Shown here piece by piece: positions 17,106 to 26,351 of a stretch of 38,648 nucleotides of DNA. Position 1 is the stretch's first letter, and the number at the start of each line of letters is the position of its first letter. The DNA is taken from the NCBI GenBank assembly GCA_903905655.1, contig CAIVHG010000080.1, positions 1 through 38,648 of the forward strand, given 5' to 3'. This DNA is from an uncultured beta proteobacterium. GTDB taxonomy: Bacteria > Pseudomonadota > Gammaproteobacteria > Burkholderiales > SG8-41. The notes under the pieces were generated by a model that saw only the letters and a program-made list of their open reading frames with translations, was not told the DNA's origin and made no database searches. The position numbers and the translations under genes were made by a program.

Positions 17106-18896
17106 TCACGTTTCCACCTGTAGTATCGCAAGAAAAGCTTCCTGCGGAATTTCGACGTTGCCCACCTGCTTCATCCGCTTCTTGCCGGCCTTCTGCTTTT
17201 CCAGCAACTTGCGCTTGCGTGAGATGTCCCCACCGTAACACTTTGCCAGCACGTTCTTGCGCAGCGCTTTGATGGTTTCGCGCGCGATTATATGTGAACC
17301 GATGGCCGCCTGCACGGCAATGTCGAACATCTGGCGCGGGATGAGTTCCCGCATCTTTTTGGCCAGATCGCGCCCGCGGTAGGGGGCGTTGGAACGGTGC
17401 ACGATGAGCGACAATGCGTCCACGCGCTCGTTGTTGATGAGTACGTCCAGGCGCACCAGGTCATCCGCCCGGTACTCCTTGAGTTCGTAATCGAGCGACG
17501 CATAGCCGCGGCTTACCGACTTCAGCTTGTCGAAGAAGTCCATCACCACCTCGTTGAGCGGCAACTCGCAGGTGAGCATCACCTGGCGGCCCAGATACTG
17601 CATGTTGCGCTGAACGCCGCGCTTTTGCATGCACAGCGTCATTACCACCCCTACATAATCCTGCGGCAGCAGGATTGAAGCCGTGATAATGGGCTCGCGG
17701 ATTTCCTCGATTGCCGAGGGGTCGGGAAGCTTGGACGGATTCTCGATCTGCAGCAGCGTGCCGTCGCGCATCAATATCTGGTAGACGACGGTGGGCGCCG
17801 TTGTGATGAGTTCCATGCCGTACTCGCGCTCCAGGCGCTCCTGCACGATGTCCAGATGCAGCAGCCCCAGGAAACCGCAGCGAAACCCGAAACCCAGTGC
17901 CTGCGAGGACTCGGGCTCGTAGCGCAATGAGGAGTCGTTCAAGTGCAGTTTTTCGAGCGCTTGGCGCAAGGCGTCGTATTGATTGGAATCCACCGGATAA
18001 AGGCCGGCGAACACCTGCGGCTGGATCTCCTTGAAACCCGGGAGTGCCTGTTGCGCGGGGCGCTCGACATGAGTGACCGTGTCGCCGACGCGCGCGTCCT
18101 TGAGCTCTTTGATGCCGGCGATGATGAATCCCACTTCTCCCGCCGACAGGCTTTCGCGCATACGCGATTGGGGCGTAAATACACCCACCTGCTCAGTCAG
18201 GTGCTGGGCGTGTGTAGACATCAGCAGGATGCGCTGCTTTGGTTTGAGCTCGCCGTCGACCACGCGCACCAGCATCACCACGCCCACATAATTGTCGAAC
18301 CAGGAGTCGATGATCAGCGCCTTGAGCGGTGCAGAGCGGTCGCCGCGCGGCGGCGGCACGCGCGCAATCACCATTTCGAGCACGTCTTCCACGCCCAGGC
18401 CGGTCTTGGCGCTCACGTGTACTGCATCCTTCGCCGGAATGCCGATGATGTCTTCGATTTCGGTGATCACGCGCTCGGGGTCCGCCGAGGGCAGATCGAT
18501 CTTGTTGAGCACCGGTACCACTTCCAATCCCTGCTCGGTCGCCGTATAGCAATTGGCCACCGTCTGCGCCTCGACGCCCTGCGAAGCATCGACCACCAGC
18601 AAGGCGCCTTCGCAGGCCGCGAGCGAGCGCGACACTTCGTAGGAGAAGTCCACGTGCCCCGGGGTATCGATCAGATTGAGATGATAGACGACGCCGTCGC
18701 GCGCGCGGTATTCGAGCGCCGCCGTCTGCGCCTTGATCGTGATGCCACGCTCGCGCTCGAGGTCCATCGAATCGAGCACCTGCGCCTCCATTTCGCGGTC
18801 GCTCAGGCCGCCGCAGAGCTGTATGAAGCGGTCGGCGAGCGTCGACTTGCCGTGATCAATATGGGCGATGATGGAAAAGTTGCGGATCTGCTGCAT
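17106..18896 (-). CDS. lepA: Elongation factor 4 (LepA)
   Basis: The 596-residue translational GTPase acts on stalled or mistranslocated ribosomes and in ribosome assembly. Motifs are [14 protein letters not shown] (G1), RGITIKAQT (switch I), DTPGHVDF (G3) and [10 protein letters not shown] (G4). The LepA-specific C-terminal domain carries [20 protein letters not shown]. The start at 18896 ([16 protein letters not shown]) fits family length; an in-frame TTG at 18947 would add 17 unusual residues. The 176-base spacer before it holds a hairpin (AGCAACT 19028-19034 with AGTTGCT 19044-19050) without a T-run, so readthrough from degP is likely. Confidence 0.96.
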   Translation of the reverse strand: MQQIRNFSIIAHIDHGKSTLADRFIQLCGGLSDREMEAQVLDSMDLERERGITIKAQTAALEYRARDGVVYHLNLIDTPGHVDFSYEVSRSLAACEGALLVVDASQGVEAQTVANCYTATEQGLEVVPVLNKIDLPSADPERVITEIEDIIGIPAKDAVHVSAKTGLGVEDVLEMVIARVPPPRGDRSAPLKALIIDSWFDNYVGVVMLVRVVDGELKPKQRILLMSTHAQHLTEQVGVFTPQSRMRESLSAGEVGFIIAGIKELKDARVGDTVTHVERPAQQALPGFKEIQPQVFAGLYPVDSNQYDALRQALEKLHLNDSSLRYEPESSQALGFGFRCGFLGLLHLDIVQERLEREYGMELITTAPTVVYQILMRDGTLLQIENPSKLPDPSAIEEIREPIITASILLPQDYVGVVMTLCMQKRGVQRNMQYLGRQVMLTCELPLNEVVMDFFDKLKSVSRGYASLDYELKEYRADDLVRLDVLINNERVDALSLIVHRSNAPYRGRDLAKKMRELIPRQMFDIAVQAAIGSHIIARETIKALRKNVLAKCYGGDISRKRKLLEKQKAGKKRMKQVGNVEIPQEAFLAILQVET

Positions 18897-19072
18897 TAGG
18901 GATATCGCGGGTTCAGTTGGTTGATCGATTGAGACTACAACATTCAAGCGCGGGCGGGGCTGGGTAGCGCGCGGCCCCGTTACTGGCGAAGACAGGGGTT
19001 ACGGGCGGGGAACCGGGCGGCATCAACAGCAACTATCGTCAGCAGTTGCTCAGCTTGCGATTAGTGTGGATT

Positions 19073-19327
19073 TTAGCTGATTTTGCTCAGGTATTCATCA
19101 ACTTTGGCAATATCGAGGCGATAATGGCAAAGCTCGCTACCCGCGGCGCTCAGCACGGGAACGAGCTCCCCGTATAAGGCCTCGAGTGCGGCGTCGCGGT
19201 CGATGTCGACGATCTCTAAATCGAAGGCGGCTGCGCGCGGCAGCGCGCGCAACGCCTCGATCATCTCGTCACACAGGTGGCAATAGGTGCGGCTGTAGAC
19301 CGTGAGTATGGGGCGGGGTTTATTCAA
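19073..19327 (-). CDS. Glutaredoxin-family (DUF836-like) thiol protein
   Basis: The 84-residue thioredoxin-fold protein has a CHLC redox motif near residue 15 in LTVYSRTYCHLCDEM. It continues with VDIDRDAALEALYGELVPVL, the part that normally contains the cis-Pro. It appears to start with TTG at 19327, inside the last codons of degP (eight-base overlap, different frame). No ATG precedes the motif in this frame without running deep into degP. Small glutaredoxins at this position, between mucD/degP and lepA, occur in other betaproteobacteria. Its partner is unknown. Confidence 0.85.
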   Translation of the reverse strand: MNKPRPILTVYSRTYCHLCDEMIEALRALPRAAAFDLEIVDIDRDAALEALYGELVPVLSAAGSELCHYRLDIAKVDEYLSKIS

Positions 19328-20708
19328 GCCGCAGCGGGATGTAGAGCGCATTGGCGCCGCGGCGCACCAGCATGGCGACGACTCGGCCTTTATCGAACTG
19401 CCCCAGCAACTGGCCGAGCTGTTCGACTGACTTAACGTCCTGATTGTTGACGGCGAGAATGATATCGCCGCGACGGATGCCAGCGCGCGCCGCGATCCCC
19501 TGCGCATCCTCGACCAGGACGCCGCCCGTGATCTTGAGCTGATTGCGCTGTTCGGCCGTGGGCTCCGACAGCGTCAGCCCGAAGCGGCTCAGCGACTCAG
19601 AAGGCTTGGCCTGCGGCGCGCGCCGCTGCTGCGAACGCTGCGCGTTAGCCCCCTGCTCCTGCAACTCGCCGACCACGATCGCCACGTCGCGCGTCGCCTT
19701 GTTGTGCAGCACCTGCGCCGGGACCCTGGAGCCAGGTTTAACGCTGGCAACGAGCCGCGGCAGATCATCCGCCGAAACGATGTTCTTGCCGTCGAACTTG
19801 AGGATCACGTCGCCGGCTTCGATGCCTGCCTTCTCGGCGGGCCCGCCTTTTTCTACCGAATTGACGAGCGCGCCGCTCGCCCGCGGCAGACCGAAGGATT
19901 CCGCAAGCTCTTTGGTCAGCGGCTGTATGACGACGCCGATGCGGCCGCGCGTGATCTTGCCGGTTGACTTGAGCTGGCTTGCGATGTCATTGGCAACGTC
20001 GATCGGAATGGAAAAGGACAGGCCCATGAAGCCGCCCGTGCGGCTGTAAATCTGCGAATTGACCCCGACCACCTCGCCCCGCAGGTTGAACAGCGGGCCG
20101 CCCGAATTTCCGGGATTGACGGCAACGTCGGTCTGGATGAAGGGCACGAAGTTTTCCTGGGGCAGCGAGCGGCCCTTGGCGCTGACGATGCCCGCGGTGA
20201 CGCTATTGTCGAAACCGAACGGCGAACCGATTGCCACCACCCATTCACCGACCTTGAGCTTGTTCGGATCACCGATCTTCACCGTCGGCAGCGCGCTGCC
20301 GTCGATCTTGATGAGGGCGATGTCGGTTCGCGGGTCGGCCCCGATCACCTTGGCCTTGAACTCGCGCTTGTCGATGAGGCGCACCGTGATCTCGTCGGCG
20401 CTATCGACCACGTGGGCGTTGGTCAGGATGTAGCCGTCATTGCTGATGATGAAGCCCGAGCCCAGCGAATTGGACTGGAACTCACGGGGCCCAGGATTGG
20501 GAATGAAGCGCCGGAAAAAGTCGTAGAACGGATCGTCCTCCGACAATTGCGGCACCTGCGGGTTGGCCGAACTGCGCACCGTCTGCGTGGTGCTGATGTT
20601 GACCACGGCCGGCCCCTGCTTCTCGACGAGCTCCGTAAAATCCGGCAACTGCGCAAGCACGCTCAACGGCAGCAGCATGGCCGCCAGCCATACGAATTTT
20701 CTCAACAT
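19320..20708 (-). CDS. degP: Periplasmic serine protease/chaperone of the DegP/MucD family
   Basis: This 462-residue HtrA-type protein has a signal peptide (residues 1-19, ending VLAQ). The trypsin-like domain carries His in TNAHVVDSAD, Asp in DPRTDIALIKI and Ser in NPGNSGGPLF. Two PDZ domains follow (about 265-345 and 370-460), joined by a Gln/Arg-rich linker. It degrades or refolds damaged envelope proteins. Placement directly after rpoE-rseA-rseB matches MucD in Pseudomonas, so the orthologue may better be called mucD. GAGGAAA lies seven bases before the ATG, and a likely sigma-70 promoter precedes it. Confidence 0.95.
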   Translation of the reverse strand: MLRKFVWLAAMLLPLSVLAQLPDFTELVEKQGPAVVNISTTQTVRSSANPQVPQLSEDDPFYDFFRRFIPNPGPREFQSNSLGSGFIISNDGYILTNAHVVDSADEITVRLIDKREFKAKVIGADPRTDIALIKIDGSALPTVKIGDPNKLKVGEWVVAIGSPFGFDNSVTAGIVSAKGRSLPQENFVPFIQTDVAVNPGNSGGPLFNLRGEVVGVNSQIYSRTGGFMGLSFSIPIDVANDIASQLKSTGKITRGRIGVVIQPLTKELAESFGLPRASGALVNSVEKGGPAEKAGIEAGDVILKFDGKNIVSADDLPRLVASVKPGSRVPAQVLHNKATRDVAIVVGELQEQGANAQRSQQRRAPQAKPSESLSRFGLTLSEPTAEQRNQLKITGGVLVEDAQGIAARAGIRRGDIILAVNNQDVKSVEQLGQLLGQFDKGRVVAMLVRRGANALYIPLRLE

Positions 20709-20747
20709 GCAAATTTCCTCATAGGTGCTATCGGCCGGAGAAGGCGA

Positions 20748-20777
20748 ATGATACCCGGATCCCTCTCATGCCTTCAA
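20748..20777 (-). promoter_or_regulatory. Likely sigma-70 promoter for degP
   Basis: Read leftward, TTGAAG (20777-20772) and TATCAT (20753-20748) are separated by 18 bases, in the 84-base gap between rseB and degP. This would allow degP expression independent of the rpoE promoter. Confidence 0.45.
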
Positions 20778-20792
20778 TGGGCCAGCAAGATT

Positions 20793-21758
20793 CTAACGGC
20801 TTAAGTTGAACGATTCGGCGATCTGCCTGACGGTGCGTGCCGGGGTCTCACCGACCACGGTCAGCATATGATCCGTAAATGGCCTGACGAAAATGTTGAC
20901 TGCGCCCTGGTGCGCAGCGCCGGAAGGGGGCGGCGCTTTGGGCAGGGGTTCGATGAATACCGAGACCGCCGCCAGACCGTCGGAATAGACGATATGTGCA
21001 GCCTGTGCGGAACTGCCCGGGATGGAACGCTTCATTTCAATGATCTTCCTGAAGCCGGCCGGCTGATTGCTGCTGACCCAACCGCTCTCGGCACTGGCGG
21101 TCGTGTGCTGGAGCGCCGATCTGTCGATATGCCAGCCTTGGCTCTTGTTTGCATAACGCGACCTGAGCAGGTCTTTGTTGATGTTGTTTCCGGTGCGCAA
21201 TTGCGTGAATGCGAATGATTCGACCAGCTCGTTCTGGTCGCTGTACATGCGTGCGCGCAACGGCAGCCCGCTGCCCAGCTCGACGCAGAAGTCATGGCCG
21301 TAGCGCAGGTTGTCGCGCGGCTCGAGCTTGACCACCTGGCATTCGTAGCCGGCCACACGGTCATGGTCGCCCTTTTTCACTACGTAGTTTTCCTCGATGC
21401 TGGACAGCTGTTCGGGCAGCAGCGACGGGAAACTGGACATCGTCCGTTTCTCGATGACCACGGACTTTTCCTGCGGGAAATAGCACGTCACATTATCGTT
21501 ATTGCGAATGATCTCGCGCGGCGGGCCATCCAGAACCTCCAGCCTCTCATACTCACCGCTGGAACTGGCAACGTGTGCGATCGTCGAAGTTTCGCTCTGC
21601 CTCCCGTGCTGGTAGACAAACGTTCCCGAGTAATTGGTCTGCCGCGCCGCAGTGGCGATTTTCGTAAGCCATTGCATTGCCTCTGAAACAGCGACGGGTT
21701 CGGCCGCTGCACAGCTCGCGCCCGCGAGCAATAGTAAACCCGGAAGCAATCCCCGCAT
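20793..21758 (-). CDS. rseB: Sigma-E regulatory protein RseB/MucB
   Basis: The 321-residue periplasmic protein has a signal peptide (about 1-20, ALAA-like end at SCAAAEP). The MucB/RseB N-terminal domain includes TNYSGTFVYQHGRQSETSTI, and the smaller C-terminal domain starts near residue 205. RseB binds the periplasmic part of RseA and shields it from DegS-type proteolysis; lipid or LPS signals relieve this. The start at 21758 is chosen over a TTG at 21764 because TAGGG lies about eight bases before it. It starts nine bases after the rseA stop. Confidence 0.95.
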   Translation of the reverse strand: MRGLLPGLLLLAGASCAAAEPVAVSEAMQWLTKIATAARQTNYSGTFVYQHGRQSETSTIAHVASSSGEYERLEVLDGPPREIIRNNDNVTCYFPQEKSVVIEKRTMSSFPSLLPEQLSSIEENYVVKKGDHDRVAGYECQVVKLEPRDNLRYGHDFCVELGSGLPLRARMYSDQNELVESFAFTQLRTGNNINKDLLRSRYANKSQGWHIDRSALQHTTASAESGWVSSNQPAGFRKIIEMKRSIPGSSAQAAHIVYSDGLAAVSVFIEPLPKAPPPSGAAHQGAVNIFVRPFTDHMLTVVGETPARTVRQIAESFNLSR

Positions 21759-21767
21759 CTGCAAACC

Positions 21768-22292
21768 CTAGCGCTCGCCGCTGCCGTAGGCAGCCGAAAT
21801 GGTCCTCACGTACGGTGCAACGCCCTGCAATACGGTGCTGGGAGAAAACTCCTGGTGCGCCATCAGGTATTCATTGACCCGGCTTTGATTGGCTGCAGTG
21901 ACAGTCGCCGAAAACGCTGAGTCTTGCTGGGGAGCGGGCGACTGCGCGACGGAGAAGCGTGCGCCCCCCTGCCCGGTGAGCGGGTTGTCGGTAAATACCA
22001 CGGCCAGCACTACGGCTACGGCGGCAAGCGACGCCGCCGCCGATAGCGCGATGTTGTATATATTGCGCCGCGCAAAATGCGGAGCTATGACGATTGGCTC
22101 CTGATCCATGCGCTCGCGAAAGCGCGCCATGAAATCTCCTGCGATCGGAGGTTCGCCGCGCAGCACGTCCCCGGCCAGGTGATACGCCTCCCAAGCAAGT
22201 CGGCTGTCGTCGCTCTGCTTCAGGTCATTGAGCATCTGGCGCGCTTCGAAGCTGCCGCTCTCGCCATCCATGAAGGCTGACATTCGGTGCAT
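21768..22292 (-). CDS. rseA: Anti-sigma-E factor RseA
   Basis: The 174-residue single-pass membrane protein has an N-terminal cytoplasmic RseA domain (about 1-75: MSAFMDGESGSFEARQML, SRLAWEAYHLAGDVLRG) that would hold sigma-E. A transmembrane segment lies near residues 80-100 (ALSAAASLAAVAVVLAVVF), followed by a periplasmic tail. The start at 22292 is preferred since AGGAG lies six bases before it and its A is shared with the rpoE stop (TAATG). No rseC follows; rseB comes next. Confidence 0.94.
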   Translation of the reverse strand: MHRMSAFMDGESGSFEARQMLNDLKQSDDSRLAWEAYHLAGDVLRGEPPIAGDFMARFRERMDQEPIVIAPHFARRNIYNIALSAAASLAAVAVVLAVVFTDNPLTGQGGARFSVAQSPAPQQDSAFSATVTAANQSRVNEYLMAHQEFSPSTVLQGVAPYVRTISAAYGSGER

Positions 22293-22891
22293 TACCATCT
22301 CCTGTCTTTAGAGGTGCCCAGTTGGGGACGCAACTGGGTGGCGATTGCTTCACGGGCGCGAAAGATACGCGACCGTACGGTGCCGATCGGGCAATTCATC
22401 ACCTTTGCAATTTCTTCGTAGCTCATGCCGTCTATTTCCCGCAGTGTAATCGCAGTCCGCAATTCCTCTGGCAATTCCTCGAGCGTATGGTTCACGGTTT
22501 CGGCGATCTGCCGGCTCATCATCTGATGCTCCGGTGTATTCATATCCTTCAACTGGTCGCCCTGCTCGAGATCCTCCGCCTCCACGTTGTCGACATCCGT
22601 CACGGTCGGCGCACGACGGCGCGTCGCAACCAGATAATTCTTCGCGGTGTTGATCCCTATACGGTACAACCACGTATAAAACGCACTGTCGCCGCGAAAG
22701 GACGGCAACGCACGATAGGCCTTGATGAAGGCCTCCTGGGTCACATCCTCAACTTCGCTCGCGTCCCTAATAAACCTCGACAACAACCGAGTAAGCTTGC
22801 GCTGATACTTGACGACCAGCAGCTCAAATGCCCGCTTGTCGCCTCGTTGCGCGCGCTCGACCAGTTGCTGGTCGACTTCACGATCGCCCAT
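22292..22891 (-). CDS. rpoE: RNA polymerase sigma factor RpoE (extracytoplasmic function)
   Basis: The 199-residue ECF sigma factor has region 2 (about 20-95) with DVTQEAFIKAYRALPSFRG and FYTWLYRIGINTAKNYL. Region 4 (about 135-185) has LPEELRTAITLREIDGMSYE and the helix-turn-helix MNCPIGTVRSRIFRAREAI. It directs the envelope stress response and is held by RseA. It starts the long leftward block and is divergent from nadB, as in E. coli. A sigma-E-type promoter about 110 bases upstream suggests autoregulation. A second possible -10 (TATACT, 22957-22952) may give basal expression. Confidence 0.97.
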   Translation of the reverse strand: MGDREVDQQLVERAQRGDKRAFELLVVKYQRKLTRLLSRFIRDASEVEDVTQEAFIKAYRALPSFRGDSAFYTWLYRIGINTAKNYLVATRRRAPTVTDVDNVEAEDLEQGDQLKDMNTPEHQMMSRQIAETVNHTLEELPEELRTAITLREIDGMSYEEIAKVMNCPIGTVRSRIFRAREAIATQLRPQLGTSKDRRW

Positions 22892-23000
22892 GAAACCGGT
22901 CCCTGAATGCCCTTGCTTTGCGCCAGCGAAGCACGCAAAAACAAAGAACTAAGTATACCCTAGGCGGCGCGACAGCGAGTGTCGATCAAAGCGCTATACA

Positions 23001-23028
23001 CAAGACAAGCCAACCTTGGAAATAGTTC
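23001..23028 (-). promoter_or_regulatory. Putative sigma-E promoter of rpoE
   Basis: Read leftward, GAACTA (23028-23023) and GTCTTG (23006-23001) are separated by 16 bases. This is close to the GGAACTT/GTCTAA pattern of sigma-E promoters. The start site would be near 22995, giving a leader of about 100 bases. The match is incomplete but is the only one seen in the spacer. Confidence 0.5.
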
Positions 23029-23116
23029 AGTCCGAACGTGCTTGAGGCCTGCTCGCCGCCTGCGGGTGCACGGTCAGTTGCGATAGAATAGCCGCTTCCC
23101 CAAAACTGGCTTCCTC

Positions 23117-24691
23117 ATGGCATCTCGTTACGATGTACTCATCATAGGCAGCGGGCTCGCTGGCTATACCCTGGCTCTGCACCTGGCGGAACACCGCAAG
23201 ATCGGGCTGGTCACCAAGAAGCAGCTGGCCGATGGCGCCAGCAGTTGGGCACAGGGGGGAATCGCTGCCGTACTCACCGGCGAGGACACCATCGAGAGCC
23301 ATGTCCGCGACACCCAGATCGCGGGTGCCGACCTATGCGACGAAACGGTGCTGAAACATGTCGCCGAGCAAGCCCGGGGCTGTATCGACTGGTTGATCGC
23401 GCAAGGCGTGCCGTTTACCGCAGCGGACCATGGTGAATTTCCATACCACCTCACGCGCGAAGGCGGCCACACGCACCGCCGCATCATCCACGTGGCGGAT
23501 GCCACCGGCCTTGCGGTGCAAACGGCGCTCGAAGCCAAGATCAGGGCACATTCCAACATCGTGGTGCTCGACCATCACATCGCGGTTGACCTGATCACAG
23601 GCGCCAAGCTCGGCTCATCGGAAAATCGTTGCTACGGCTGCTATGCGCTTGATACCCGCGATGCTCATGTCAAGACGCTAGCCGCCGACCAGGTAGTGCT
23701 TGCGACCGGCGGAGCCGGTAAGGTTTATCTGTACACCACTAATCCGGACACCTCGACCGGGGACGGCATCGCGATGGGCTGGCGCGCCGGCTGCCGGGTC
23801 GCCGATATGGAGTTCATCCAGTTTCACCCCACCTGCCTGTATCACGCGCATGCCAAGCCATTTCTGATCTCCGAAGCGGTGCGCGGCGAAGGCGGCCTGC
23901 TGCGGCTCCCCGATGGCACGCGCTTCATGCTGGCACACGACCAGCGCGCAGAACTTGCACCGCGCGACATCGTGGCGCGCGCCATTGACTTCGAGATGAA
24001 GAAGCGCGGCCTGGATTGCGTATATCTGGACATCACGCACAAGCCGGCGTCTTTTGTGATGGAGCACTTTCCCAACATTTATGAATATTGCAAGGGCTTG
24101 GGCATAGACATCACACGCCAGCCCATCCCTGTGGTGCCGGCTGCTCACTACACCTGCGGCGGAATCATGACCGACCTGCGTGCCCGCACTGACCTTCCCG
24201 GGCTCTATGCCGTGGGCGAATGCGCGTCTACGGGCCTGCACGGCGCCAACCGGCTGGCCAGCAATTCACTGCTCGAATGCCTGGTGTTCGGCATGGCGGC
24301 CGCAGAAGACATCCTGAAGCAAGGCCCCGCCTCCATCCCGGCGCTGCCGGAATGGGACGAAAGCCGCGTCAGCGATGCCGATGAGGAAGTGGTCATCGCT
24401 CACAACTGGGACGAACTGCGGCGCTTCATGTGGGATTACGTCGGCATCGTGCGCACCAAGAAACGGCTGGAGCGCGCGCTGCACCGTATAAAATTGCTGC
24501 AGCAGGAAATCGATGAGTATTACAGCGCCTTTCGCATTACCAATGACCTGCTCGAGTTGCGCAACCTGGTGCAGACGGCGGAACTCATCGTGCGCAGCGC
24601 GATGATGCGCCATGAAAGCCGCGGTCTGCATTTCAGCCGCGACTTCCCCGATATGCTGCCCGAGGCGCGCCATACCGTGCTCGTGCGCTAA
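23117..24691 (+). CDS. nadB: L-aspartate oxidase
   Basis: The 524-residue FAD enzyme oxidises L-aspartate to iminoaspartate for quinolinate and NAD synthesis. The N-terminal FAD motif [16 protein letters not shown] is followed by [12 protein letters not shown]. The succinate dehydrogenase/fumarate reductase-like core includes [22 protein letters not shown] and [20 protein letters not shown]. The C-terminal helical domain is intact. Length is close to E. coli NadB (540). A TAGAAT at 23084-23089 is a good -10, but no clear -35 and no ribosome binding site are seen. nadA and nadC are not in the window. The gene is divergent from rpoE. Confidence 0.96.
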   Translation: MASRYDVLIIGSGLAGYTLALHLAEHRKIGLVTKKQLADGASSWAQGGIAAVLTGEDTIESHVRDTQIAGADLCDETVLKHVAEQARGCIDWLIAQGVPFTAADHGEFPYHLTREGGHTHRRIIHVADATGLAVQTALEAKIRAHSNIVVLDHHIAVDLITGAKLGSSENRCYGCYALDTRDAHVKTLAADQVVLATGGAGKVYLYTTNPDTSTGDGIAMGWRAGCRVADMEFIQFHPTCLYHAHAKPFLISEAVRGEGGLLRLPDGTRFMLAHDQRAELAPRDIVARAIDFEMKKRGLDCVYLDITHKPASFVMEHFPNIYEYCKGLGIDITRQPIPVVPAAHYTCGGIMTDLRARTDLPGLYAVGECASTGLHGANRLASNSLLECLVFGMAAAEDILKQGPASIPALPEWDESRVSDADEEVVIAHNWDELRRFMWDYVGIVRTKKRLERALHRIKLLQQEIDEYYSAFRITNDLLELRNLVQTAELIVRSAMMRHESRGLHFSRDFPDMLPEARHTVLVR

Positions 24692-24710
24692 CCCCTACGC
24701 CAACCTCAGA

Positions 24711-26219
24711 TCATTGCTCGGCGCGTATTACGCGCAGTCCGCGCGGCACGATCCAGTGCCGAGCCACGCCGAACGCCGCTTCGATGGCGAGAGCCAGCAC
24801 TGCAGCAGGAATAGCGCCTGCCAACAACAAGGCGGTGTCATTGATAGCGAGTCCGGCGACGATGCGCTCCCCGTAGCCGCCGGCTCCGATGAATGCCGCA
24901 ATCGTGGCGGTGCCTACGTTGATGACACCTGCGGTCTGCACTCCGGCGAGGATGGTGCGCGAGGCCACCGGCAGCTCGATCAGCAGCAGGATTTCGCGTC
25001 GCCGCAGGCCGAGAGCGCGGGCCGCCTGCCCGAGGCCGTTCGAGACCTCCGCAAGTCCGGCTGCCGTATTGCGCACGATTGGCAACAGCCCGTATAAGAA
25101 GAGCGCCGCCAATGCCGGCCAGGTGCCGATGCGGCCGAGCAATGCAATGAGAAATGCCAGCAGTGCGAGCGATGGTATGGTCTGCATCACGCTCACCGAA
25201 GCAAAGATGAATCGCCGCGCCTGCTGCGAACGCGCTGCCCACACCCCCGCCGGAATCCCGACCGCACAGCTTGCAGCGAGCGCCGCCAGCACCAGCAGTA
25301 GATGCTGAGCAGTGAGGCGCAGCAGGTCCCCGTCGAACAAGCGATCGAGCAGTCCCTGCGCGGGGGGGGCAGCGCGTTCGCGACCTGCTACGAAATCGTC
25401 GGCGATTTGCGTAAAGGCTAAGTGATCGAGTTCGGCCGCTGCGTTCATCGCGCGCATGCGTTCGGGCGGGATCGTCCCCGCCAGCGCACTGAGCGCTGCC
25501 CAGGTCCGTGGCAGGCGCTGGGGGAGATCGGCTCGGTATAGAAGCAGAGCCGCATAGGACGGGAAGATGCCGCGATCGTCGGCGAGCACGCGCAGCCCGT
25601 AGCGCGCGATCTTCGCATCCGTCGCATAAGCATCCATGACATCGATATGCCCCGCCGCCAGCGCTTCGTAGGCGATGCCGTGATCGAGTGCGCGTGGCGC
25701 AAAGCGCAGTCCATAGCCTTGCGCCAGCGCCGGCCATCCATCCTTGCGGTTGAGAAACTCCGAAGACAGTGCTACTCTGAGATCCGGGTGAGTAGCAAGA
25801 TCAGCGATGCTGCGTATGCCGCGGCTCTGCGCCGCCGCTTCCGGCATTGCAAGCGCATAGGCATTGTCGAATCCCAACGCCACCGCCGCCGCGAGCCCCA
25901 GTGGAGCAAGGGCGTGATTGAGTTCCGCGAGGCTGGTGCCGGTGCTTCCGTGCAGCAGTTCCAAGGCAATCGTCCCCGCGTATTCCGGATAGACGTCGAT
26001 CGCACCGCTTTGCAAAGCCGCGTAAACGACCGCAGTATTGCCCAGCCCGGGCTTGTAGCTGACCCCTGCCTCGCCTGTGTTGCGCGCAGTGTGGGCGATA
26101 ATTTCGCCCAGGATATAGGATTCAGTGAAGCGCTTGGAACCCACGGCGAGTTCTGCCGCGCCCGCACAGGCGCACGCGCACATCAATGCTGCGATCAGCA
26201 GAACGTAGCTGCACTTCAT
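24711..26219 (-). CDS. Fused osmoprotectant-type ABC substrate-binding protein and permease
   Basis: The 502-residue protein has a signal-like N-terminus (about 1-21) and a glycine betaine/choline-type binding domain (about 22-290: LAVGSKRFTESYILGEII, DVYPEYAGTIALELL). A permease domain (about 300-495) with several membrane helices follows, carrying the ATPase-contact loop GQAARALGLRRREILLLIELP. This resembles OpuC/OsmF-type importers with both parts in one chain. Its ATPase normally lies next door, but none is present on either side. The substrate could be a quaternary amine or another compatible solute. It shares a 132-base promoter region with the divergent aminotransferase gene. Confidence 0.88.
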   Translation of the reverse strand: MKCSYVLLIAALMCACACAGAAELAVGSKRFTESYILGEIIAHTARNTGEAGVSYKPGLGNTAVVYAALQSGAIDVYPEYAGTIALELLHGSTGTSLAELNHALAPLGLAAAVALGFDNAYALAMPEAAAQSRGIRSIADLATHPDLRVALSSEFLNRKDGWPALAQGYGLRFAPRALDHGIAYEALAAGHIDVMDAYATDAKIARYGLRVLADDRGIFPSYAALLLYRADLPQRLPRTWAALSALAGTIPPERMRAMNAAAELDHLAFTQIADDFVAGRERAAPPAQGLLDRLFDGDLLRLTAQHLLLVLAALAASCAVGIPAGVWAARSQQARRFIFASVSVMQTIPSLALLAFLIALLGRIGTWPALAALFLYGLLPIVRNTAAGLAEVSNGLGQAARALGLRRREILLLIELPVASRTILAGVQTAGVINVGTATIAAFIGAGGYGERIVAGLAINDTALLLAGAIPAAVLALAIEAAFGVARHWIVPRGLRVIRAEQ

Positions 26220-26264
26220 CTGCGTATGGAACCCATGCAGCCCCCTGCCCTGCGCCGGGCGTGA

Positions 26265-26292
26265 TTAGCGCGTCGTATTTCGCGGGTATACT
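26265..26292 (+). promoter_or_regulatory. Possible sigma-70 promoter for the aminotransferase
   Basis: TTAGCG (26265-26270) and TATACT (26287-26292) are 16 bases apart in the divergent spacer. The -10 is strong and the -35 weak. The leader would be about 50 bases. Confidence 0.4.
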
Positions 26293-26351
26293 ATTCGCGG
26301 TAACATGCAATAGAAGCATATCATCACCTTCAGCGTGCCCGAGCTTCAAAC

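Noticed and set aside
19028-19050. Stem AGCAACT/AGTTGCT before lepA as a terminator
   Set aside because: No T-run follows on either strand, so it cannot be called an intrinsic terminator.
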